Positions 50,511-61,995 of a stretch of DNA of 64,000 nucleotides are shown piece by piece (the stretch's first letter is position 1; the number at the start of each line of letters is the position of its first letter). Made by a program: the position numbers and the translations under genes. The notes below the pieces were generated by a model that saw nothing but the letters and a program-made list of their open reading frames with translations, did no database searches and had not been told where the DNA came from. Source of the DNA: Stomorhina lunata (lineage: Eukaryota > Arthropoda > Insecta > Diptera > Rhiniidae); contig OW121743.1 of the NCBI GenBank assembly GCA_933228675.1, positions 114,811,781 to 114,875,780 of the forward strand, read 5' to 3'.

Positions 50511-51769
50511 ATGGGTGTTTTTTTTAGAGGTATAAAACTTCGAATTGAAATAAAACACAAGAAAATCGTTTTAATGTCCATCAATTTGTCTTTATTGGAA
50601 GGATAATTTTATGCCATTAATGTTTAAATATGATTTCGGGCATGTGGCCGCCGCGGCTGGGTCGAATAAAGCCAATTCTACAGGTTTAATTTTCAACTAC
50701 TTTTTCGAGCATATGGGGCCGTATGTTGGCAATAACGCCACGAATGTTGGCTTCCAAGTCCCCTAACGTTTCTGGTTTGTTGGCGTAGACGAGCGACTTC
50801 ACATATCCCCAAAGAAAATAATCCAGTGGTGTCAAATTGCACGATCTTGGTGGCCAATTGACAGGTCCATTCCGCGAAATTATGCGCTCATTGAATGTTT
50901 CCTTCAATAAATCAATTGTGACGTGCGCTGTGTGGCATGTAGCGCCGTCTTGTTGGAACCACAACTCATCCACATTCATGCCATCCAATTGGGGAACAAA
51001 ATAGTCGATTATCATGGCTCTATACCGGTCTCCATTTATGGTAACTGACTCTCCAGCATTATTTCGGAAGAAGTATGGCCCAATGACTCCACCAGCCCAT
51101 AGAGCACACCAAACAGTCAGTTTTTGTGGATGTAATGGCGTCTCAAGGGTCTCATGTGGATTCTCTTCACTCCAAATGCGGCAATTTTGCTTGTTGACGT
51201 AGCCATTCAACCAAAAATGAGCCTCATCACTGAACAAAATTTTGCGATGAAAATCAGCATCGAGATCATTCTCATTTTCGGCCCATACACCAAAATCACG
51301 TCTCGCGGCTTTAATTCTTGCACAAGCTGGATCTTGTAAGGTCGCAAGCCAAGATCTTTGCGCAAAATCTTCCATAAAGTTGATGGACAAAGCTCCAAAT
51401 GCCTCTTCAACACTTTGCTCTACAGCGGCAATTGTTTCTTCGGTGCGCACTGTTCGACGTCGCTGCGGATGCGTATTATCACATAGAGTAAACGTAGTGC
51501 GAAAACGATCCATGGTTAACCGAATTAATTGCTCTGATGGACGATTATGTCGACCATAAAATGGACGGAGCTTGCGGTAAACTTCGCGAACTGAACCATT
51601 ATTTTCGAAATAAATTTGCACGATTTGCAAGAGTTGTTCTTTTGTCAACCTGTTCATGATGAAATGGCAAACCAAACTAAATATTAATCACTTGACAGCT
51701 GACAAAATGGCCGCCAGTTAAAAAAGTGATGCCAACTTAAAGTTCTATACCTCAATAAAAAACACCCGA
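50511..51769 (-). mobile_element. DD41D mariner-type (rosa-like) transposon
   Basis: A 1259-bp element of the IS630-Tc1-mariner superfamily. The ends are imperfect inverted repeats of about 28 bp: the left reads GGGTGTTTTTTTT then AGAGGTATAAAACT, and the right, inverted, GGGTGTTTTTT then ATTGAGGTATAGAACT. It is flanked by TA at 50509-50510 and 51770-51771. The paralogous empty site in the DINE-like copy at 2495-2530 has a single TA at the same place, which proves the boundaries. It encodes one transposase (50686-51675). Confidence 0.92.
50686..51675 (-). CDS. DD41D mariner-type transposase, probably inactive
   Basis: Open frame of 329 codons; the likelier start is the second Met (51657, MNRLTKEQ). 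The N-terminal half should hold paired helix-turn-helix DNA-binding motifs, the C-terminal half the DDD catalytic core that cuts and joins transposon ends. Catalytic residues are visible: D150 (FSDEAHFWLNGYVNKQN), D243 (WFQQDGATCHTA) and D285 (LTPLDYFLWG). There are 41 residues between the last two, which defines the DD41D (rosa) group. Although uninterrupted, the frame is misread in the middle: residues about 92-126 do not fit the family, while another frame over 51300-51400 encodes family-like CPSTLWKILRKDLGLRPYK and IQLVQELKP. Two compensating indels, probably with a small deletion, have therefore destroyed part of the DNA-binding region. N280 stands where many relatives have Asp, outside the catalytic triad. 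Confidence 0.9.
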   Translation of the reverse strand: MVCHFIMNRLTKEQLLQIVQIYFENNGSVREVYRKLRPFYGRHNRPSEQLIRLTMDRFRTTFTLCDNTHPQRRRTVRTEETIAAVEQSVEEAFGALSINFMEDFAQRSWLATLQDPACARIKAARRDFGVWAENENDLDADFHRKILFSDEAHFWLNGYVNKQNCRIWSEENPHETLETPLHPQKLTVWCALWAGGVIGPYFFRNNAGESVTINGDRYRAMIIDYFVPQLDGMNVDELWFQQDGATCHTAHVTIDLLKETFNERIISRNGPVNWPPRSCNLTPLDYFLWGYVKSLVYANKPETLGDLEANIRGVIANIRPHMLEKVVEN

Positions 51770-52429
51770 TACAAACATTTTCTCAAAACTTATATATTTA
51801 AGCTATTTCCGTCATTTGGACTTATATTAGAGCTAGGGTCAAATGTGGACCGATTATCTCGAAACTTGGCAAGTTGATTACAATTATGTGTGCAAAAAAT
51901 AAACTTAAAATTCTCATTATCTTCAGATTTACGAGCGTTTTACTGATTTTTGTCTCATTTAGTGCATTTTGGCAGAATATTTTGAATGGGAGCTATAGTC
52001 AAATGTGGACCGATTTCAACGAAATTTGGTACAGTGATTTTAGTTTACATAAGCAGTATTTGTTTTAAATTTCATAAAAAAAATATTGACATTTGTGGCC
52101 AATATATCAATTCCGGGAAGTGGGACCTATGGGAGGTACCATAAAAAATGAACCGATTTTGACGAATTTCAATAGCCATAGTCCCACTATCAAAGAAATT
52201 ATCTATGCCAAATTTCATCAAATTATCTTTAGAATTGCGACCTGTACTTTGATTACATGGGGTCCATCCAGCCAAACGGACGGACGGACTGACATTGCTA
52301 AATCGACTCAAAAAGTGATTCTAAGTCTATTGGTATACTAAAAGGTATTTCTATGCGTTACATATATCAGCACAAACTTATAATACCCTTTCCACCTAAA
52401 GTGGTGAAGGGTATAAAACTTATACATAG

Positions 52430-54240
52430 CCCAAAATTTCATATAAAGAAAATTTTGAAAATGAAAACAATTTTTTTTTATTTTGAATCAGAAAAACCAA
52501 AAGATAAATTTTTTCTATAACAAAAATTTAATAAAAGCAAAATATTTCCAACAAAAATATTGAGAAAATTTTAAGTGAAAAGAAAATGTAGCAAAAAATT
52601 ACGTCCAAGAACAAAATGTATTTAAACGTTTCTTTTACAAAAAGTTTGTATATGAAAATGATTTTACAATACAAGATAAATTGTATAGCAAACAATTTTC
52701 CAATAAAAATTATCAAAACATTTGATATGCACACAAGTTTTGAAAGCAAAAATATTTTTTATAGCAAAAATTTTTTGTATATTACAATTTTTATAGCAAA
52801 ATATTTGCTTTACAAAAAATGTAAAGCCTTTAATTTTCTATAAAAAAAATAAAAAACTTCTGTAAAAAAATTTTATGATATTTTGTATAAAAAATTATAG
52901 CAAAATATTTGCTTTGAATTTTTTTTTTTTTACTTTTATCAATAAACTGTCTATTACATTGATAAATAAATGTAATAGACTGGGATCAAGTGCGAATAAT
53001 TTTTCTTTTTGAATTAAAAATTATGGTAAAAAATTTGTTGTGAAAAAATTATAGCAGAAAATATATTATGTATAAAAAATCCTAACAGAATACATTAAAA
53101 GATGTGAAAAATTGTCATTAAAGCTAAAGCCAAATTCATTTTTAAAAGCAAAAATTTTTTGTATACACAAATTTTTATAGCAAAACATTTTCTTCACAAA
53201 AAATCTAAAGCCATAAATATTCTCTAAACAATTAAAAAACTTCTCTTAAAAAAATTTTAATTTTTTTTTGTAGAGAAAAACAATTTGTATAAAATATTAA
53301 AGCAAAAAATTTTTATGAAAAATTTATAGCAACATTTTTTTATTTATATCAAAAAATTTGTTTTGAAAAAATTATAACAGAAAATTTATTATAAAAAATT
53401 AAAAAAAAGTTAAAAAATTTGTATAAAAAATTATAGCAAAAAAGTTTTTATGAAAAAATTATAGCAAAATTTTTTTTAATTATATCAAAAAATTTGTTTT
53501 GAAAAAAATATAACAAAAAATATATTATAAAGAACTAAAAAAAAATTTAAATTTCTATAAAAAATTATACCAACAAATTTTTTATAAAAAAATTATAGCA
53601 AAACATTAATTTCTTTAATTATATCAAAAAATTTGTTTTGAAAAAATTATAGCAGAAAATATATTATAAAAAATGTTACAAAAAAATTACAAAATGTGAA
53701 AAATATTTCAAAAATAATTTGTAATTGTAATTGTAATAATTGTATTTGTTTGTACATTTTTTGTATGTAAAAATTTTTATAGCGAAACATTCTATAAATA
53801 AGAAAACTTTAGATGAGAAACTTATTAAACAAAATTATTTCAGAATAAATTATATTTAGAAAAAAATTGTTTTAAAAATAAATTATAGCAAAAATTTTTT
53901 TGAATTAATTATAGCAAAAATTTGCTAGAAAAAATTTTTGGGATTAAATTATTTATGGGAACAATTCCATTAAAACTAAACTATAGCAGAAAATTGTTTG
54001 CACAAAAATTGTAGCAAAAAAATCAATGAAATCCTTCTTTTAGAAAGTTTTATATGAAATTATTTATAGCAAAAAAAAACTTTATAAAGTTTTTTTTTTA
54101 CAAATAATTGTATAAGAAAATCTTATATTTGTAAAAAATTTAGTTTAAAAAATTGTTTCCCAAAAAAAAATATATTTTATAAAATTTCTTTAAAAAAAAT
54201 GTATAGCAACAATTTTTTGGAAAAATAAATTTAATAGAAA
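52430..54240. repeat. degenerate array with TTATAGCAAAA boxes
   Basis: Many copies of AAATTATAGCAAAAA followed by TTTTTTATAAAAAAA, spaced at roughly 25-40 bp, strongly diverged. A tiny MITE sits inside at 52933-53000. Confidence 0.6.
52933..53000 (-). mobile_element. tiny palindromic MITE, copy 2
   Basis: Inverted copy of 26051-26117: CTTTTATCAATAAACTGTC, then the palindromic halves CTATTACATT / AATGTAATAG, then GGGATCAAGTGCGAATAA. Its core palindrome is more perfect than copy 1. Confidence 0.6.
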
Positions 54241-54244
54241 AAAA

Positions 54245-55610
54245 TTTTGTAAATAATGTGTATAACAGTTTTATGTAGCTAATAAAACTTGCCTATAAAG
54301 TGAAATATCAGGGTAAATGGTTCCGATAAAAACCATTTTCAGTATAACAGTTTTATGAAAAAACTGTTTAGAGTATAACAGTTTTCTATAATACCAATAT
54401 TAAGTATTATAGATACCGTTTAACAAAAGTATCAGTATAGTAATTTTCTATAAAAAAATTTATGAGTATAACAGTTTTATGTTGTGTATAACATATTTCT
54501 ATTCCGATAAAGAAATTTGTCAGTAGATTCTGTTTACAATATAACAATTTTCTATGAAAAAAATTATCAACAATTTTCGATAAAGTATTTTATGAGTATA
54601 ACAGTTTTGTGTAGTTTATAACACTTGACTATAAAGTAGAATTTCAGTGTATAAGTTTCCGCTAAAGACAATTTTCAGTGTCAAAGTTTTCAATAAATAA
54701 CATTTTTAATATAACAGTTTTATAAAAAGACTATTTACAGTATAACAGTTTTCTAGAATAACAATATTTAGTATTACAGATTGCGATAAACAAAAATAGC
54801 AGTATAACAATTTTCGATAAATCAAATTATGAGTATAACAGTTTTATGTAGTTTATAACACTTGACTATAAAGCCAAATTTCAGTGTATAACTTTCCGAT
54901 AAAGATAATTTTCAGTGTCAAAGTTTTCAATAAATAACATTTTCAATAAAACAGTTTTATAAAAAGACTATTTACGGTATAACAGTTTTCTAGAATAACA
55001 ATATTTAGTATTACAGATTGCGATAAACAAAAATAGCAGTATAACAACTCTCGATAAATCAAATTATGAGTATAACAGTTTTATATAGTGTCTAACATAT
55101 ACTATTCCGATACAAAAAAATGTCAGTAGTCTTTTTAAAGTATAAAAATTTTCTATAAAAAAAAGTTGAAAGCAATTTTCGGTTAAGTAAATTATGAGTA
55201 TAACAGTTTTATATAGTTTATAAAAATTGACTACAAAGTCAAATTTCAGTGTATAAGTTTGCGATAAAGACAATTTTTAGTGTCAAAGTTTTCAACTAAG
55301 AAAATTTTTAGTATAACAGTTTTGTGAAGATACTATTTACTGCAAAACAGTTTTCTACGAAACCAATATTAAATATTAAAGATCACGATAAACAAAAGCA
55401 TTAGTATAACAATTTTCGATAAATCAAGTTATGAGTATAACAGTTTTATGTGGTTTATAACACTTGCCTATAATTGTAAGTGTATAAGTTTCTTAGAAAA
55501 AAAATTTCAGTACAACAGTTTTATAAATGTTATATAGTTTTCTATAACGTAAAAGTATAACAGTTTTCTTTTAAGTATCAGTATATAAAAGAAAATTATA
55601 TAAAAGAAAA
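54245..55610 (+). repeat. tandem array D1, AGTATAACAGTTTT units
   Basis: Units of (A/G)GTATAACAGTTTT followed by variable filler containing TTCTATAA or CGATAAA. A higher-order block of about 240 bp is repeated (compare 54600-54840, 54840-55080 and 55200-55440), sharing GTTTATAACACTTGACTATA and TTTCAGTGTATAA phrases. Confidence 0.8.
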
Positions 55611-57190
55611 TTTAAAATTTCCCCTTAACCTTAACATGACTTTAAGCTCAATCCATATGTTATGTGTTAAAAAAGTTTAAAATCACATTATTTCTACCTT
55701 TTGAAAAACCAACATTTACCAAAAATGTTTTTTTTCACGAAAGGAGCTCTTCCTGTGTGTGTGTTTTTTTAAATAAATTCAAATAAATGACTCCTTAATT
55801 AGAGAGGAGATCCTGTGTAATCATTATCGGTAGAATAAACAGAAGCTGTTAAATGTTACGCAAATTTAAACTTTGTGCCATTTTACCACCAGCAGCAATA
55901 GCACCAAGAGCTTCTTTTAGTCATTCATTCATTTAGATGAGACTGAGTCTGCTCTTCTCGACAAGAATCAAAAGAAGCTGCAATTATAGTACAAAACTTA
56001 AAAACGTTTAATTTATGCCATTTCATAGCTGGAAGCGTTTAAAAATTACTCACTCATACACGGATTAGAAAACAACCAAAAAGGAAAAGGAAATCAGAAA
56101 CTAAAACTTAAGCATAAGAGCAATTTGAAAGCTAAGGGTACATACCTACATGTATACAATAGTCCATTAGTCCCTCTATTCTTCCTTCCTTTCATCCTTT
56201 TTAAAATACTAACAGGTATTTTATGTTGGAAAACACATTAAATTTCAGTTGTTGTTGTTGTTGGTAGCAAATGCTTATAAAAATCATTTTAAATGCCAAC
56301 ACCTCGACAGGAGCAACACAAAAAAGCCAAAACCAAAAAATAAAACAAAAAAATCATTATTTGCCCAAAAAAACTTACAACCTAAAACATCCAGCAACTC
56401 CACTTAAACTCATTCATGTATTTTTGGAATAAATACAATTTTGTTGAAAACTAAAAAGAGTGCGTTTAAGTTAAAAAGGATGCATTTAAAATATTCCAAA
56501 GCAACAATGAGCCAACAAACACATCTCCTCACGGACATATGATTAAATGGAGAATAGCCATCCATCCCTATAGTTTAGTAACAGGAGCAACGTCAACATC
56601 ATCATCATCATCGTCATTAACATCAACCGGCAGCAGAATCATCTGAATCATCAGCATCAACAGCTTCACCAGCAACCAGTGAAATAAAGCCCCAAGAGCT
56701 ATTTATGAGGGTGTTGTGTTGTGTTGTTTTGTGTTCTGGATCTGTTGTTAACCACTTGCTCTTCATTTTAGTTCATTTCAGTTTAAATAGTTTCTGTTTT
56801 TAGGGTATTTCAGGGGGTGGATCCCATACATTTGCCTAAATCGACTCCCAAAAGTGCAACCGTATAATGATACAGTGTCAAATATTTTCAAAAGTTTTTT
56901 TTTGTATTTTTTTAAGGTTTTAGAAAAGTTTCACAAGTTTTTATATAAAGTGAAGAAAACTGTTAAAAAAGGAAGCTGATTTTAAGAACATGCAAAATCT
57001 TGCCCCAGGCTTTGAAAAAACTTCTTGGTTGTATAAATAAAACAAAGTAATTTTCGGAAAACTTTAACAAGTCAAAGTTGGTTTTTTAGAAAGATAAATT
57101 AGACAGACATTATTTTATATTATATTTATTAAAAATTTATTTATTTGTGGTTTAAAGTTGTTAAAAAAAAATTTTGAAAGAAAAACTAAA
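55611..57190. other. intron island, no gene seen
   Basis: Ordinary intron DNA with a TGTGTGTG run (about 55754-55764), TTGTTGTTGTTG (about 56247-56262), and CATCATCATCATCATCG with further ATCATC repeats (about 56598-56662). A candidate enhancer island; no coding features. Confidence 0.4.
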
Positions 57191-57194
57191 TTAC

Positions 57195-57670
57195 AAAAAC
57201 TTGACAGTATAACAGTTTTTTATATGTAAATTTGGCAGTATAACGGTTTTGTGAAATTTTTTTGTTAAAGAAAATTGACAGTATAAATAGATATTTGACA
57301 TAGTTAAAGATTCCTACAAAAAAAATTTTTAGTATAACAGTTAATTATAAAAAATAAGTCAGTATAACAGTTTTAAGTATACAAAATTAGCAAAATCACC
57401 TTTTTTCTAGAAAAAGTTTTCAGTTTACTATATATAAATTTTACAGTATTAGAGTCTTCAGCTAAAAACTTTTCAATAAAAAAGATTTTTTCAAAGAAAA
57501 TGTTTAGTATAACATTTTTGATACAAATTTTTTTGCAATATAACAGTTCTTTGTTGTATGTAAATAAAAATTTTCAAAATATTGCATAATATCAATGGTA
57601 AAGCTATTTAATAGATATAACTTTTGGAAAATTTCTCTTTATAGAAAATTGTTAGTATAACAGTTTTCTA
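57195..57670 (+). repeat. tandem array D1b, continuation of D1
   Basis: Degenerate AGTATAACAGTTTT units in the same orientation as D1, about fifteen copies, separated from D1 by the preceding island. Confidence 0.65.
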
Positions 57671-58239
57671 TATTTCTTTTCGGGTTCCTTTTTTGGCGCC
57701 CATTTTAAGCTTTTTTGACTTTCTTTAATTTTTGCTATCTTTTAAAATCTGGTCAGTCCTTGTAGAGAGACATTTTTTAAACCTTTCAAATAGCCTCTCA
57801 TGATACTTTTTGTTTTTTTCTCATACTTAATTGTCTAGAGATTTTATTGAAGTAGCTGGTTTTCTGCTGGCTGCAGCTACTTGGGCTCATCGATGATGAT
57901 AATGATGATGATGAAGAAAACAACGGCCAACTTTAGCTTCTAATTACTTTGCCTTTAGTCTCGCTTCATCACTTTACGGTCATTGTGATTTTTTGAGGTT
58001 GATTTTGAAATTTACAAAAAAAAAAAAAAAATTGCTAAAAACGCTTTTATTAGGTCACCGCCTTTTTGGCCAAAAATATTTACTTTAAGTGTTCGAAACG
58101 ATGTTAGATTGGGTCAAGTGAAATTTTTATGGCATTTTTTTGGGAACATGTTAATTTTAAAAGTTCGTCCAAATTTAACTTTGGAAATTTACATGAGTTT
58201 AAGAAGAATATCAATAGAAAATGTTAAGTTTGAATTGTA
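57671..58239. other. intron island, no gene seen
   Basis: Short ordinary intron segment with GATGATGATAATGATGATG (about 57892-57910) and a poly-A tract (about 58017-58032). Confidence 0.4.
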
Positions 58240-60420
58240 ACATGTTAAACTGTTATACTGAATATGTTTTTATAAAGAAATCTAAAGAGAATTTTATTTT
58301 CTTTGAGAATACTATTATAAAGGCATTTTTATATGATAAATCATTATAAAAAACTGTTATACTGATAATTTAATTTAAAGAAAACTGTTATACTGACAAT
58401 TTTTTTGTACAGAAAACTGTTATACTAATAATGTTTTATATAAAAAACTGTTACACTGATAATTGTGTTTATAAAAAACTGTTATAGTAACAATTTTTCT
58501 TATAGAAAACTGTTATACTTATAATGTTTTTAATAAAAACTGTTATAATGGTAATTACTTTCATAGAAATAGTTTAACAAAGTTAAACTGACCATTTTTT
58601 TTATAAAAAAAACTGTTATACTGACAATTTTCTTTACAGAAAACTGTTATACTTTTAATGTTGTTTATAAATAACTATTACACTGACAAATGTTTTCATA
58701 GAAAACTGTTAAGCTGCCTACTTTTTTTATAAAAAACTGTTATACTGACAATTTTCTTTATAAAAAAACTGTTATACTTACCAATTTTTAATGTTGTTTA
58801 TAAAAAACTATTACACTGACAAATATTTTCATAGAAAATTGTTAAGCTGACTACTTTTTATAAAACAAACTGTTATACTGACAATTTCCTTTATAAAAAA
58901 ACTGTTATACTTGCCAATTTTTAACAAAAAACTGTTATACTGAAAATTTTCTTTCTAGAAAAATATTATACTAATGATCTTCTTTATAAACAATTGTTAT
59001 ACTGACAATTTTCTTTTTAAAAAATGTTGTACTAAATATTTTCTTTATGGAAAACTGTTATACCGATACTTTTCCATATAAAAAAACATTATATTGTACT
59101 ATTGATGTTTTTTATAGAAATCAGTTATATTGACAATTTTCTTTAAAAAAAACTATAAAACTGTTCTTTTTCTTTATTAAAAACTGTTATACTAACAAGT
59201 TTGTTTTTGTGGAAAATTTTTTGTATAGTGGACTGTCATACTGAAACATTTTGTCATTGAAAACTTTTTTGCTGACAATTTTCTTTTTAAAAACTGTTAT
59301 ACTGACAATTTTCTTTCTAAAAAATTATTATACTGATGATGTTTATTATGGAAAACTATTATACTGATAATCTTCTTTGTAAAAAATTGTTATACTGACA
59401 ATTTTTATTATGGAAAACTGTTATACTGACAATTTTCTTGATAACGAACTTATATACTAACTAGTTTCTTTATAGAAAACTGTTATACTGAAAATTTTAT
59501 TTTTAAAAAATTGTTATACTGAAAATTTTTTCAAAGAAAACTAATATACTGACCATTTTTTATAAAAAAACTGTTATACTAATCATTTTTTATAAAAAAA
59601 AACTGTTATACTAAAATTATATTATTATAGAAACTTTTACACTGGCAATATTCTTTATAGAGAACTGAAATACTGAATATTTTTTTTTAATTGCATACTA
59701 ACAATTGCCTTTTTAAAAAACTGGTACACTGATAATGTTCTTTATAGAAAACTGTTATACTGATAATATTAATCTTCAAAAACTAATATACTGACCATTT
59801 TCTTATAAAAACCGTTATACATACTAACAATTTTCTTTATAAACAACTGATATACTAATTTTTTTTTATAGAAACTGTTATACTGGCAATATTCTTTATG
59901 GAGAACTGTCATACTGAAAATTATTTTTTTTTATAAAAAATGTTATAAAAAAAAAAAATTAATATTGTGATAATGTTCTTTATAGAAAACTGTTATACTG
60001 AATGTGTTTTTATATTAAACTGTTATGCTGATAATTTTTTTCTTTGAAAACTATTTTCTATTTTCTTTAAGCACAACTGTTATACTGAAAATTTGCTTTA
60101 TAAAAACTGGCATACTGAAATTTTTCCATAGAAAACTGTTATATTGACAATTTTGTTTTGTAGAAAACTGTTAAACTGAATATTTTGTTATAAAACTAAC
60201 TGTTATACTAAAAATTGTCTTTTAAAAAAACTGTTGTACTGACAATATATATATAAAAAACTGCTATACAAAATATTTTTTTATATAAAACTTTTATACC
60301 GATTCTTTATTGAAAACTAATATACTAACCTTTTTCTTAATAAAAAACTGTTATACTGACAATTTTTTATTATTGAAACTGTTATACTAAAAATTTTATA
60401 GTGAAAAACTGTTATACAAA
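58240..60420 (-). repeat. tandem array D2, inverted partner of D1
   Basis: About 70 units of AAACTGTTATACTGACAA followed by TTTTCTTTATAG, period 30 bp, the reverse complement of the D1 core. The ACTGTTATACT box is far better preserved than the filler. Confidence 0.85.
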
Positions 60421-61799
60421 TTCTAATAATCTCTTTAAATATCTCTATTTTTAAGCATTTAATTACTATAAATCCAATTTTTGCATATGTTGCCAACTTT
60501 TTCTGACCCACTGTAATTTAAATTCTTTTGTCTTGTTTTCTCCTTAAACAAAGCTTAAAACCCATCAATGTTGTTAATGATTATAATCAAAGCTTATACG
60601 TTTAGTGAGTGATTAAACACTCACTGCCAACGATTTTGAAAAAAAAAATGTTCTTTTCAAAAAAGTTTTACCCAGAATTCGGGAAAAAAACCTGAGAGAC
60701 AAAGAAAGAAAAAATACCAGCCAAAACTTTTTCTTCACTAAAAATGTCAAAATTGACGGATGTCATCAATCAAAATTATATTTTTCATATTTTGGCAAAA
60801 AAAAAAAAAAACAAACTGAAAGAACCAAAGTCTGTTAATCGTCAGACGATATTGAAAGATTTTTTAATGTCTATAAAAAATGAAAAGAAAAAAATTAGTT
60901 TTAAGAAAAATATTGACTAAAATCAAGGTTAAATTTAATGTTTCAACAAAATTTCATTTTATAGCAGATGACGCTCTCGTCCCTAACAGCCTGAACATTT
61001 TGTAGTTAAAAAAAGGATTTTTATTCCCGAAAATAAACCACCTTGTCTGCATAAATTGTCAAACTTGGCTGATTTTGGTGTCTGAGCATCATTGTTTAAA
61101 GTCTAACTAAATAAGTGAAAGACGGACGGCTGTAAGGACAGACAGACTTATTAAATGCTCTTGTAACTTTTTATCTTTAAAAACTTGTTGTTTTACACTT
61201 TCCCGCAGTTTTAGTTTTGCCTTAATTATTTATACTTTAGGTTATAATTTTTTTATATGAATTAAATTTGCATATTTAGGCTGCTACTGTTTCAGTTCAG
61301 TTGCACGTTCAAACATTAAATCATTAAACTGCAGTTTGAGAAATTTGCATTTGACGTTTTTTTTATGGATCCTTGAGGCCATTTTTGTCTGTCGTCTGAC
61401 AATTTTTCGGTAGCAGTTAAAACATAAATTTATGATAAACATTAATAAAAAAAATTAACGTGGCTTAATTGAAAATTAATTAGAAAGAAAATTATAAAAG
61501 AAGCACTGGTTTAAGTGCCTCTTAAAACCTTTTTAGGCTAAAGGTCAAAGGTTACTTCAATATTTATTGAGAAAGAAACTCATATTGCTTTCAATTTATA
61601 ACAAAATTTAATAATGAAATCAAATTATTTTTTTTCAAAAGTGTCTATAAATTACTTCTATGTTTTTTTCAAAAAAGGTCATAGGTCATTGTCATCTCTA
61701 GCTTATGAAGTAACTTGTTTTATAGGAAAAAAACTTAACTCAATTTCATTTAATTTATAAAATAATTTAATGTTTTTTTTCCTCTTCATCTCTTTTTAG
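60421..61799. other. 3' end of intron 1
   Basis: Unique-looking intron DNA leading to the exon 2 acceptor, with GGACGG and GACAGACAGAC phrases (61121-61148) and a strong pyrimidine tract just before AG at 61798-61799. No other feature recognised. Confidence 0.45.
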
Positions 61800-61995
61800 G
61801 ACGTAGTGAACCGCCGGTCGGTGTTGGCGATCCGTGTGCTGGCTGTAATAAACCAATTTTAGATAAATTTTTATTAAATGTTTTAGAACGCGGCTGGCAT
61901 GCGTCCTGCGTGCGCTGCTGTGAATGCCTTCAACCTTTAACGGATAAATGCTTTAGTAGAGAATCAAAATTATACTGCAGGAATGACTTTTTCAG
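61800..61995 (+). CDS. Lim1: LIM-homeodomain factor Lim1, second coding exon (first LIM domain)
   Basis: This exon encodes residues 15-79 plus two bases (AG) of codon 80, ending at a TTCAG|GTGAGT donor. It contains one complete LIM domain with all eight zinc ligands: C27, C30, H48, C51 (first finger) and C54, C57, C74, D77 (second finger). The spacing C-x2-C-x17-H-x2-C-x2-C-x2-C-x16-C-x2-D is canonical. The run [20 protein letters not shown] and the phrase [16 protein letters not shown] are closer to Lim1/Lhx1/Lhx5 than to Lim3, Apterous or Islet sequences, judged from memory of the families. LIM domains bind partners such as Chip/LDB and restrain the homeodomain. The second LIM domain and homeodomain must be downstream of the window. 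AG plus a following purine would give Arg, as expected after DFF in this family. Confidence 0.95.

Larger units (their letters stand above)
50390..52417 (-). mobile_element. DINE/Helentron-like repeat, inverted copy, split by a mariner-type insertion
   Basis: Reverse complement of the family at 1264-2640. The right end has the hairpin ATACCCTTTCCACC / GTGGTGAAGGGTAT (about 52383-52412) and the left end the GTGCTATAGTCAAGGTCAAG boundary. Outside the nested transposon (50511-51769) it is about 770 bp, lacking the internal duplication present in the 1441-2640 copy. Confidence 0.6.
5011..61799 (+). other. Lim1: Lim1 intron 1 (56.8 kb)
   Basis: The intron runs from GTGAGT to a pyrimidine-rich acceptor (T8, CCTCTTCATC, T5, AG at 61798-61799) and interrupts codon 15 in phase 1. 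It is filled with tandem arrays of about 30-bp units, MITEs and a nested mariner-type insertion, separated by islands of ordinary non-coding DNA that are the likely places for enhancers. No further exon was recognised inside it. Confidence 0.8.

Noticed and set aside
52093..52341. 82-codon ORF and its minus-strand shadow
   Set aside because: Both lie in the DINE-like repeat, whose other copies do not preserve the frame.
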